This document shows positions 6,158-10,779 of a DNA stretch of 33,715 bases, piece after piece. The notes below the pieces were generated by a model, which searched no databases, was not told the DNA's origin, and saw only the letters and a program-made list of their open reading frames with translations. The stretch comes from a virus, in the IMG/VR virus record IMGVR_UViG_3300025941_000068, positions 1 to 33,715 of that record. One strand, written 5' to 3'. Position 1 is the first letter of the stretch, and each line of letters begins with the position of its first letter. The position numbers and the translations under genes were made by a program.

Positions 6158-7000
6158 ATGAGCATAGAAGCGATCAACTGGGTATTGGAGATACAAGAGT
6201 TATTACCATCTGAAAAATTTGTATTGCTTGCGTTAGCCAATAGAGCCAATGACAAGCATCATGCGTGGCCATCATGGACGCGACTAATGAAAGACACATG
6301 TCTAAGTAGAAAATCTATTTATAGAATTTTAGACTCTCTTATTCGCAAAGGATATTTAATCAAAACAGGCGACACTATTCGGCAAGTAAATGTTTACAAA
6401 ATATGCGGCGTCTTGTCAAAAGAAAATTTAACCAAATTAAAATCTACCAATAAAAAGTTATCCACAACCAGTGTCACCATGACACTAGTGTCACTAAGAA
6501 ACCAGTGTCACCATGACACGGGTACTAGTGTCACCATGACACCCCCACCCGTGTCACCACGACACCTAGAACCATTAATTGAATCCAAAAAGGAATCATC
6601 AGGGAAAAATTCGATTTTTTTAAACACTAAAACCCAAATTCAAAACCAGTTAACAAAGAGCGGTATCGAGCCAATTGAAGATATCGTGGCACAAATGGCA
6701 TACTACGTTGATTCAAAGCCAAGCCAACCCCAAGATCAAACCATACGCGTAGCGGTGAGCAAATACAGAAAAGGCCAATGGAGAACACCTCATGGATATA
6801 ACGGGATTACATCTAAATCAATTGCTGAAAAAGAAAAGGCTTATGAAGAAGAAAAAAAGATAATGTATAAACAAGAAGCTGAAGCTTATAAAAATATTGT
6901 GAAAGAGGCCAGCAACAGAGAAGTAGCTAAAGGCCATTTAGCAGAATTAATGAAATTTTTAAAGCCTACTTATTTAAAAACCGGAGAAAATTGTGAGTGA
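6158..7000 (+). CDS. Replication initiator with winged HTH (phage O-like)
   Basis: 280 residues. Residues 14-72 are a helix-turn-helix of the HTH_36 type (PSEKFVLLALANRAND, AWPSWTRLMKDTCLSRKSI, IRKGYLIKTG), the standard DNA-binding domain of phage replication proteins. Residues about 100-140 are a Thr/Ser/Pro-rich linker whose DNA carries the iterons and DnaA box. The C-terminal part (IEDIVAQMAYYVDSKP, VAVSKYRKGQWRTPHGYNG, then a charged helix) is the probable helicase- or loader-contact region. The arrangement of an origin inside the initiator gene is that of lambda O. No DnaB-type helicase or loader is seen in the window, so host helicase or a gene outside is needed. Its end overlaps the next gene by 8 nt. 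Confidence 0.82.
   Translation: MSIEAINWVLEIQELLPSEKFVLLALANRANDKHHAWPSWTRLMKDTCLSRKSIYRILDSLIRKGYLIKTGDTIRQVNVYKICGVLSKENLTKLKSTNKKLSTTSVTMTLVSLRNQCHHDTGTSVTMTPPPVSPRHLEPLIESKKESSGKNSIFLNTKTQIQNQLTKSGIEPIEDIVAQMAYYVDSKPSQPQDQTIRVAVSKYRKGQWRTPHGYNGITSKSIAEKEKAYEEEKKIMYKQEAEAYKNIVKEASNREVAKGHLAELMKFLKPTYLKTGENCE
6458..6466 (+). promoter_or_regulatory. DnaA box
   Basis: TTATCCACA is an exact match to the consensus DnaA box. It lies 4 nt before the first iteron, inside the initiator coding sequence. Chance occurrence of one exact 9-mer in 34 kb is not negligible, but the position makes function likely. Confidence 0.65.
6471..6565 (+). repeat. Iterons, palindromic GTGTCA-N3-TGACAC array
   Basis: Three exact copies of the palindrome GTGTCACCATGACAC lie at 6471-6485, 6505-6519 and 6528-6542. 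A fourth copy has one change (GTGTCACCACGACAC, 6551-6565), and a half-site GTGTCACT lies at 6488-6495. Start-to-start spacing is 17, 17, 23 and 23 nt. The copies fall in different codon contexts of the host gene, so the repeat is selected as DNA and not as peptide. Expected ligand: the initiator encoded by the same gene. Confidence 0.9.
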
Positions 7001-7232
7001 AGAATTAGAAAATACCAGGAAAAATTTGCAAAATGAAATAATAAATTATTATTCTCAGCTTGCTATTTTTAAACAACTCTTGGCTAGAAAAATAAATCAA
7101 ATTGAAATAAATCAAGAAGCCACTTTAATCAAAACAATGATGCAGTTAAGTGATATTCAGATTGAATTGAAAATAATGCAGTCTTACGCTCAGTGTATTT
7201 GTAGTTTATCTGAACATTTAGCCGATGAATAA
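6993..7232 (+). CDS. Hypothetical coiled-coil protein
   Basis: 79 residues from a GTG at 6993, with GGAG 6 nt upstream; it overlaps the initiator stop. It is almost wholly helical with heptad-like spacing (LENTRKNLQNEIINYYSQL, LARKINQIEINQE). Not recognised. Position right after the initiator suggests a replication accessory role, but a helicase loader would be much longer and carry a P-loop, which is absent. Confidence 0.6.
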   Translation: MSEELENTRKNLQNEIINYYSQLAIFKQLLARKINQIEINQEATLIKTMMQLSDIQIELKIMQSYAQCICSLSEHLADE

Positions 7233-7443
7233 GCTAACAGAGCAACAATGCAAATCAATTTTATTCAAATTAGGCATAAAATACGGAATAAGCCCTAGGA
7301 AGCTCTCAGAGCAACTTTTGTCTCAAGATGATAAGAACGATATGCTTGAGGGTAGAACGTCGCTAGAAACGCTTAATTTGCACGTTAAACTGTGGATAGA
7401 GCAGGGTTGTCCAGATTTAGTTAACATTAAAGGGAAAAATTAA
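7225..7443 (+). CDS. Hypothetical protein, possible small HTH
   Basis: 72 residues, ATG overlapping the previous stop by 8 nt. The segment SILFKLGIKYGISPRKLSEQLLSQDDK has the look of a helix-turn-helix with a G-I-S turn, and a following helix LETLNLHVKLWIEQG. Not recognised as any named family. It ends 1 nt before the cold-shock gene and is probably co-transcribed with it. Confidence 0.6.
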   Translation: MNKLTEQQCKSILFKLGIKYGISPRKLSEQLLSQDDKNDMLEGRTSLETLNLHVKLWIEQGCPDLVNIKGKN

Positions 7444-7444
7444 G

Positions 7445-7675
7445 ATGAGTGAAAACACAGTTATTGGGACTACGAAATGGTTTAATAATGACAAAGGCTA
7501 TGGATTCATAACCTACAATGAAAAGGACTTCTTCGTCTATTACAGCGACATTATAGGCGAAGGATACAAAACCCTTGACGAAGGCCAGAAAGTTAAATTT
7601 GTGCCTTCCCAGGGGGCTAGAGGAGGGATTGCTAAGGATGTGGAGGCTCTCTCAATGACTTCTGGTAATCGATGA
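7445..7675 (+). CDS. Cold-shock domain protein (CspA family)
   Basis: 76 residues, one cold-shock domain and little else, the usual length. The nucleic-acid-binding motifs are visible: KWFNNDKGYGFI (11-22, RNP1) and DFFVYYSDI (28-36, RNP2, usually VFVHFSAI). The basic G-A-R-G-G stretch before the last strand replaces the usual G-P-Q-A. Family role: binds single-stranded RNA or DNA, melts mRNA structure or prevents termination. It is the last gene of the rightward early operon and its 3' end overlaps csrA by 44 nt on the opposite strand. Confidence 0.88.
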   Translation: MSENTVIGTTKWFNNDKGYGFITYNEKDFFVYYSDIIGEGYKTLDEGQKVKFVPSQGARGGIAKDVEALSMTSGNR

Positions 7676-7823
7676 TACGTTGTATTTCTTTGCGATAGAC
7701 TGGGATGTCTTTAGGGGCTTCGATGCCTAGATGTACTTGTGGCCCATCTACTCTTAGGACAGTTACGACGATATTGTTGTTAATGATGATTTGTTCGCCT
7801 GGGTTTCTGTGTAGTATTAGCAT
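7632..7823 (-). CDS. csrA: CsrA/RsmA-family RNA-binding regulator
   Basis: 63 residues, normal CsrA length (61 in E. coli). It opens MLILHRNPGEQIII, continues through VTVLRVDGPQVHLGIEAPKDIPVYRKEI and ends in the C-terminal helix with a short basic tail. The residues known to contact GGA in RNA, Leu4, Arg6 and Arg44, are all kept; position 5 is His instead of Thr. CsrA dimers bind GGA motifs in mRNA leaders and block or stabilise translation. The ribosome site AAGGATG (7828-7834) sits 4-5 nt before the ATG. It is the last gene of a leftward accessory operon and may regulate phage genes, host metabolism or both. Confidence 0.92.
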   Translation of the reverse strand: MLILHRNPGEQIIINNNIVVTVLRVDGPQVHLGIEAPKDIPVYRKEIQRIIDYQKSLREPPHP

Positions 7824-7832
7824 GGCTCATCC

Positions 7833-7973
7833 TTATTTACAAAATTCCGTAATGCTTAGCAACTCTTCATGTAGTTGCTGAATTTGATAGTTTGTTAATA
7901 CATTGGACATTCCCACTGAGATACATGTTATGAGTATCGTAGTGGCAATCCATTTCGGTAATGTGTAGGACAT
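7833..7973 (-). CDS. Small single-pass membrane protein
   Basis: 46 residues from the ATG at 7973. This start is preferred because GGAG lies 6 nt upstream and its A is shared with the stop of the 39-residue gene (TAATG); the frame is open to an ATG at 8021. Residues 7-25 (KWIATTILITCISVGMSNV) are one membrane helix, followed by a polar tail of about 20 residues. A small holin or inhibitor is conceivable; no family is recognised. csrA begins 9 nt downstream and its ribosome site starts at this gene's stop. Confidence 0.6.
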   Translation of the reverse strand: MSYTLPKWIATTILITCISVGMSNVLTNYQIQQLHEELLSITEFCK

Positions 7974-8092
7974 TACAATCTCCAGTATTTGTTGCAGCGT
8001 TTGCAGAAGGCGTGAGGCCATCCGTAATGCTGCAAAGTGTTCTCGAAGTCTAAGTCATGGCCAAATAAGTAGCAATAGATGCGTTTGAACAT
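7973..8092 (-). CDS. 39-residue zinc-ribbon-like protein
   Basis: A short gene, ATG at 8092 to TAA at 7973. It begins MFKRIYCYLFGHDLDF and ends FCKRCNKYWRL, so it has C-x5-H in the first part and CxxC near the end. That is a common plan in tiny phage proteins (C/H knuckle plus CxxC). GGGGA precedes the ATG by 4 nt, and the stop overlaps the next start as TAATG. These couplings and the metal-ligand pattern argue that it is real despite its size. Function unknown. Confidence 0.62.
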   Translation of the reverse strand: MFKRIYCYLFGHDLDFENTLQHYGWPHAFCKRCNKYWRL

Positions 8093-8093
8093 G

Positions 8094-8147
8094 TTATCCC
8101 CAGATGTGGATTGCTGTGGCGCAGACTATTAAGGTTAGGTTGGTCAT
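8094..8147 (-). CDS. 17-residue hydrophobic micro-ORF
   Basis: The reading frame MTNLTLIVCATAIHIWG starts at 8147, overlapping the upstream stop as ATGA, and stops 1 nt before the ATG of the 39-residue gene. It is hydrophobic enough to insert in a membrane. It could equally be a coupling leader that carries ribosomes across the gap between two genes. Evidence is only position and overlap. Confidence 0.3.
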   Translation of the reverse strand: MTNLTLIVCATAIHIWG

Positions 8148-8383
8148 TCCAATCCCTCATATGAGACGCAAGCACATTTGTTGCATCTAAACTCTGAAAC
8201 ATTACAATCAATGCAATGGTATTTAGGCTTTCCATATTCATGCTCGCAATAGTTATCAATCATGGATTGGACTCTATTCACTAAAGATTGCAAAGCATCA
8301 TAAGATGAAAGACAATACCTTTCCATTCCATGTTCCATTAGCCTTTGGATTATCTTTAACTCTTCTTTCGTGAAGTCATTCAT
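8144..8383 (-). CDS. Hypothetical protein with zinc ribbon
   Basis: 79 residues. The N-terminus is helical (FTKEELKIIQRLMEHGMERY, LVNRVQSMIDNY). The C-terminus has C-E-H-E-Y then HCIDC and FRCNKCACVS, that is a C-x-H plus two CxxC pairs, likely one or two zinc sites. The start codon follows GGAGAATTCTACAG, the same leader found upstream of the next gene in the operon. It overlaps the preceding gene by 8 nt. Not a named family. Confidence 0.68.
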   Translation of the reverse strand: MNDFTKEELKIIQRLMEHGMERYCLSSYDALQSLVNRVQSMIDNYCEHEYGKPKYHCIDCNVSEFRCNKCACVSYEGLE

Positions 8384-8645
8384 CTGTAGAATTCTCCACT
8401 AATTCATAGGTAGCTTCAAATATATCTTGCTTACATGGATATATTTCCCCCTTTATTCCCTTAATTATATAGTTGCCTGGATTGGCTAACATGTCTCCTT
8501 CCAGAGTCCTAATTAGACATCCATTTTTAACAGCAACTTGTGATAAAATTTTATTGTCATAGTTGTTCTTTAAAAACCATTCTGGGAAATCATCAATTCC
8601 AAGCCTGAAGGCTTCAACCACAACTGGTTTTTTTCTGTATTTCAT
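8376..8645 (-). CDS. Conserved phage protein, MKYRKKPVVVEA family
   Basis: 89 residues from the ATG at 8645; the frame is open 9 codons further, but the MKYRKKPVVVEAFRLG opening is the usual N-terminus of this widespread phage family. The later GDMLANPGNYIIKGIKGEIYPCKQDIFEATYE is its hallmark (PGD-x-I-I-x-G-x-x-GE-x-Y-P-C-x-P-D-I-F). The family is common in phages of many hosts and its function is not established. GGAG lies 10 nt before the ATG within a 19-nt segment repeated at the downstream gene. Confidence 0.78.
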   Translation of the reverse strand: MKYRKKPVVVEAFRLGIDDFPEWFLKNNYDNKILSQVAVKNGCLIRTLEGDMLANPGNYIIKGIKGEIYPCKQDIFEATYELVENSTDE

Positions 8646-9220
8646 CTGTAGAATTCTCCGCATTTTTTGCATCTATTCATCGAAAAACTACCGCCCCCAT
8701 CCATTATGACGTGCTCTATGCCGTCTGACTCGTGGTGACATTCTTGGCTAAAGCCTTTAATGTCACCTTCGAATTCAGGTTTGTATTGATTAAGCATGCA
8801 TTGCATTTTCAACTGATGCCAGTACGCTATTTGCTCTTCGATTAATTCTTCTTTTGATGCGTAGACATCTTTTTGTAGGAAGCTGCCTTTTCCTCGGGCA
8901 CACTTTAGCTCTACTCTGTAGTCACTGCTTTCTTCTTCCCAGTTAATGGTGTCAACTAGCCATTGCTTTATTTCTTCGTGGAAACATGTCCAAACCTTGT
9001 CGTTTGGCTTGAATTTTGGTTCTGGATAACAACATAGTTTTTTAAGTTGTATGATTAGATTATCTAAATTATCAGTTAATCCTATCGATTTGTGGGGGCC
9101 ATTTTTTACCTCAAATAATTCAATATAGATTTTATCTTCCCAACCAAATTCTACTTGAAATGTATAGTCTGATTGGTTGCATAGCTCATGTGCTATTTTT
9201 AGTTTTTCGTAATCAATCAT
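8642..9220 (-). CDS. Hypothetical protein with C-terminal zinc ribbon
   Basis: 192 residues. The middle has an SH3-like strand set (FKPNDKVWTCFHEEIKQWLVDT) and a helix with EELIEEQIAYW. The C-terminus has CHHES and then MNRCKKCGEFYR, a C-x-H plus CxxC zinc pattern. Not recognised. It overlaps its neighbours by 4 nt on both sides, so it lies in the csrA-terminated operon. Confidence 0.65.
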   Translation of the reverse strand: MIDYEKLKIAHELCNQSDYTFQVEFGWEDKIYIELFEVKNGPHKSIGLTDNLDNLIIQLKKLCCYPEPKFKPNDKVWTCFHEEIKQWLVDTINWEEESSDYRVELKCARGKGSFLQKDVYASKEELIEEQIAYWHQLKMQCMLNQYKPEFEGDIKGFSQECHHESDGIEHVIMDGGGSFSMNRCKKCGEFYR

Positions 9221-9438
9221 TCCATTTCCTCAAGCTCATTTTGAATCCGCTCATCAACTGATATTATCTGCTTTGCGAAGTAGACAAGGCTCTCCCAAGC
9301 TGCCATATGGCTGGTCTCGTTATAAACTGCTACATCTAGTTCGTCTTGGATTTCTATATTGACATGCTTGTTGTCAACAAGTTTTGCCCAGATTGTCATG
9401 TCTTCGGACATTAGTTCGTATAGAGTTAGGTCAGTCAT
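9217..9438 (-). CDS. Hypothetical acidic protein, first gene of the csrA operon
   Basis: 73 residues from the ATG at 9438, chosen over an upstream in-frame start at 9489 because AGGAGAG lies 5 nt before it and because the promoter would otherwise be inside the gene. It is acidic, opening MTDLTLYELMSEDM and ending IQNELEEME, with one aromatic patch (WESLVYFAKQ). Not recognised. It is directly downstream of a near-consensus promoter. Confidence 0.68.
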   Translation of the reverse strand: MTDLTLYELMSEDMTIWAKLVDNKHVNIEIQDELDVAVYNETSHMAAWESLVYFAKQIISVDERIQNELEEME

Positions 9439-9460
9439 TTGTCTCTCCTGTTTTTTAGAT

Positions 9461-9489
9461 ATTATGCCTTGTAACAAGACACATGTCAA
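9461..9489 (-). promoter_or_regulatory. Strong sigma70 promoter of the csrA operon
   Basis: Read on the minus strand: a perfect -35 TTGACA (9489-9484), a 17-nt spacer and a -10 CATAAT (9466-9461), one change from consensus. The start would fall near 9454, about 15 nt upstream of the first gene's ATG at 9438. An 11-nt palindrome CTTGTAACAAG (9468-9478) lies in the spacer and may be an operator. This is the best promoter in the window. Confidence 0.8.
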
Positions 9490-9513
9490 GCAATGAGGTG
9501 TAACATTATTGTG

Positions 9514-9542
9514 TTGTAGGCTGCGTGTGGGTTTGGTATACT
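9514..9542 (+). promoter_or_regulatory. Extended -10 promoter for the rightward gene set
   Basis: -10 TATACT (9537-9542) is preceded by TGG, forming an extended -10. Exactly 17 nt upstream is TTGTAG (9514-9519), a partial -35. Transcription would start near 9549, just before the small gene at 9562. It diverges from the csrA-operon promoter, with only 24 nt between the two -35 boxes, so one regulator could control both. Confidence 0.6.
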
Positions 9543-9561
9543 TCTTTCAATATATATCAGG

Positions 9562-9675
9562 ATGCTTATGTATAAATACGAGCCATACAAGGGAAGTTTA
9601 GATGCTCTTGATGCGATCACCTTGTACTTAGATTTAGTATGGGCTAAGATTAAGGCATTAAAAGATGCAATGTAG
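9562..9675 (+). CDS. 37-residue hypothetical protein
   Basis: ATG at 9562, or ATG at 9568 with AGG 6 nt before it; stop TAG at 9673-9675. The product opens MLMYKYEPYKGSLDALDA and continues as one amphipathic helix ending IKALKDAM. It lies right after the extended -10 promoter and overlaps the next gene by 11 nt. Not recognised. Codon use and coupling support a real gene, but the length keeps confidence moderate. Confidence 0.55.
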   Translation: MLMYKYEPYKGSLDALDAITLYLDLVWAKIKALKDAM

Positions 9676-9853
9676 TCGATGTGAGAATTGCCAAGGAAAG
9701 GGTAAGATGCTTGGCCTTGGATGTATGTTGAAAGAGTGCACTTCATGTGCTGGGGTTGGGTATGTTAGTAAAGAGCCTGTTCCGAAGAAACGGACTCGGC
9801 GCCCTAATGTAGCTAAAAATTTGCAGGAACAGCATCTCGATCCGAAGTTTTGA
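9665..9853 (+). CDS. DnaJ-type zinc-finger mini-protein
   Basis: 62 residues. It carries CENCQGKGKMLGLGC and CTSCAGVGYV, that is two CxxCxGxG half-sites as in the cysteine-rich domain of DnaJ, on a protein that has nothing else but a basic C-terminal tail (PKKRTRRPN). There is no J domain. Such stand-alone DnaJ-zinc-finger proteins exist in bacteria and phages, with no settled function. It may act as a small RNA or protein chaperone. Its start overlaps the preceding gene. Confidence 0.66.
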   Translation: MQCSRCENCQGKGKMLGLGCMLKECTSCAGVGYVSKEPVPKKRTRRPNVAKNLQEQHLDPKF

Positions 9854-9930
9854 GCCAACCTCTAGAAATGGAGGAGCAGATATGGTCGATGTCTTATATC
9901 TCTCGTTAACTTAAATGTTAACTTGGCTCA
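9851..9930 (+). other. Inverted repeat enclosing a 64-nt loop, possible structured RNA
   Basis: TGAGCCAA (9851-9858) pairs perfectly with TTGGCTCA (9923-9930). Inside is a repeated GTTAAC (9905-9910, 9917-9922). The element fills most of the 96-nt gap between the zinc-finger gene (its TGA is part of the left arm) and the 54-residue gene. It could be a terminator-independent mRNA fold or a small RNA. No T-run follows beyond GTTTAATT. Confidence 0.35.
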
Positions 9931-9949
9931 GTTTAATTAAGGAAGGGTA

Positions 9950-10114
9950 ATGGAAGTAGAAGTAGAAATTAAGCAGCTTCAGGAAATAGTGGTTAAGCTA
10001 GCTAACATGTTGCATTCTAATCAAGAAGCATTAGCAGAACTTCGAGAAGACCATGTGCGGTTGCGTAATATGTTTTCTTGTGGAAAGGTTGTTGGCGTTC
10101 CGTCTGCGGAGTAA
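9950..10114 (+). CDS. 54-residue coiled-coil protein
   Basis: ATG at 9950 after a good ribosome site (GGAAGGG, 2-8 nt upstream), TAA at 10112. The product opens MEVEVEIKQLQEIVVKLANM and stays helical with heptad leucines through ELREDHVRLRNM, then ends with a small Gly/Val segment. Not recognised. It lies 3 nt upstream of the next gene, so the two are co-translated. Confidence 0.6.
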   Translation: MEVEVEIKQLQEIVVKLANMLHSNQEALAELREDHVRLRNMFSCGKVVGVPSAE

Positions 10115-10117
10115 TGT

Positions 10118-10309
10118 GTGACTGAGCATGATTGGATAGCGCTATATACACTTCTTCAGCATCTAGAGGTATGGGTTAGGTTGTTTCGTGGTGAAGATGC
10201 CATAGTCATGCAACGAGATATTAATAGATTAAAAAATACATTGGGCCATCATGTTGAAAGGCTTAGAAAATTAGAAGATGAGCCTGGGTATTTATACGGA
10301 AATGATTGA
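10118..10309 (+). CDS. Hypothetical protein upstream of the small terminase
   Basis: 63 residues from a GTG at 10118 with GGAG 6 nt upstream. Helical: DWIALYTLLQHLEVWVRLF, then INRLKNTLGHHVERLRKLED. Not recognised. Being directly upstream of the terminase pair suggests late expression, but no role is assigned. Confidence 0.62.
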   Translation: MTEHDWIALYTLLQHLEVWVRLFRGEDAIVMQRDINRLKNTLGHHVERLRKLEDEPGYLYGND

Positions 10310-10330
10310 GTCCTATGTTAGGAGTAACTT

Positions 10331-10774
10331 ATGTCTAAAGAAAGAAAGGAACCTTTCGGACGACCTACTATATATTCCGAAGAGTTAGCTGATAAAATAT
10401 GTGAAGTTGTAGCCACTCATCCCCATGGTTTGCCTAAGCTTTGTAAAATGTTTGATTTCATGCCCTCTCATGAAGCAATTAATGTTTGGAGATGGAAAAA
10501 CAAAGACTTTGCTGATAAATACACGCTAGCAAAACAACAACAAGCTGAATTAATGGCCGAATCGTCTGAAAGTATTATAGATGAATTAGGCTCTTATGAG
10601 TTCGTTGATAAAGAGGGTGCAACTCGAATTGATTCTGGAATGGTGGCTAAAGCTCGTCTTTTAATTGATACGCGTAAATGGCATGCGTCTAAGTTAGCTC
10701 CTAAGATTTATGGGGATAAGCAGCAAACTGACATTACTATTAAACATGAAGATGACCTCAAAAGCCTGGAGTGA
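10331..10774 (+). CDS. Terminase small subunit (Sf6 gp1 type)
   Basis: 147 residues. It recognises phage DNA for packaging and regulates the large subunit. The opening FGRPTIYSEELADKICEVV, the central N-V-W-R-W-K-x-K-D-F-A-D-K-Y and the later MVAKARLLIDTRKWHASKLAPKIYGDK follow the Sf6/P22-like small-terminase pattern: an N-terminal HTH and then the oligomerisation region ending in K-x-Y-G-D-K. AGGAG precedes the ATG by 6 nt. The gene is immediately upstream of the large subunit, overlapping the in-frame GTG there by 4 nt. Confidence 0.85.
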   Translation: MSKERKEPFGRPTIYSEELADKICEVVATHPHGLPKLCKMFDFMPSHEAINVWRWKNKDFADKYTLAKQQQAELMAESSESIIDELGSYEFVDKEGATRIDSGMVAKARLLIDTRKWHASKLAPKIYGDKQQTDITIKHEDDLKSLE

Positions 10775-10779
10775 TTTTA

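Larger units (their letters stand above)
6420..6625. other. Probable origin of replication inside the initiator gene
   Basis: Within about 200 nt lie an AT-rich tract (6420-6457), a consensus DnaA box (6458-6466), five iterons (6471-6565) and a second AT-rich, T-run-containing tract (6600-6625). All are embedded in the linker of the HTH initiator gene. This is the established architecture of lambdoid origins: the initiator binds its iterons and neighbouring AT-rich DNA melts. Having a host DnaA box next to the array is more like plasmid origins. The call is inference from pattern and position. Confidence 0.75.

Noticed and set aside
6471-6565. CRISPR array
   Set aside because: The repeats are 15-nt palindromes with 2-9 nt between the full copies and lie inside a coding frame; spacers of CRISPR length are absent. 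Iterons explain them.
8050-8259. 69-residue minus-strand frame
   Set aside because: It overlaps the zinc-ribbon gene (8144-8383) and the micro-genes 7973-8147, which have coupled starts and metal-ligand patterns; this frame has neither.
9486-9746. 86-residue minus-strand frame upstream of the csrA operon
   Set aside because: It would cover both promoters and the 37-residue and zinc-finger genes on the other strand and has no ribosome site.
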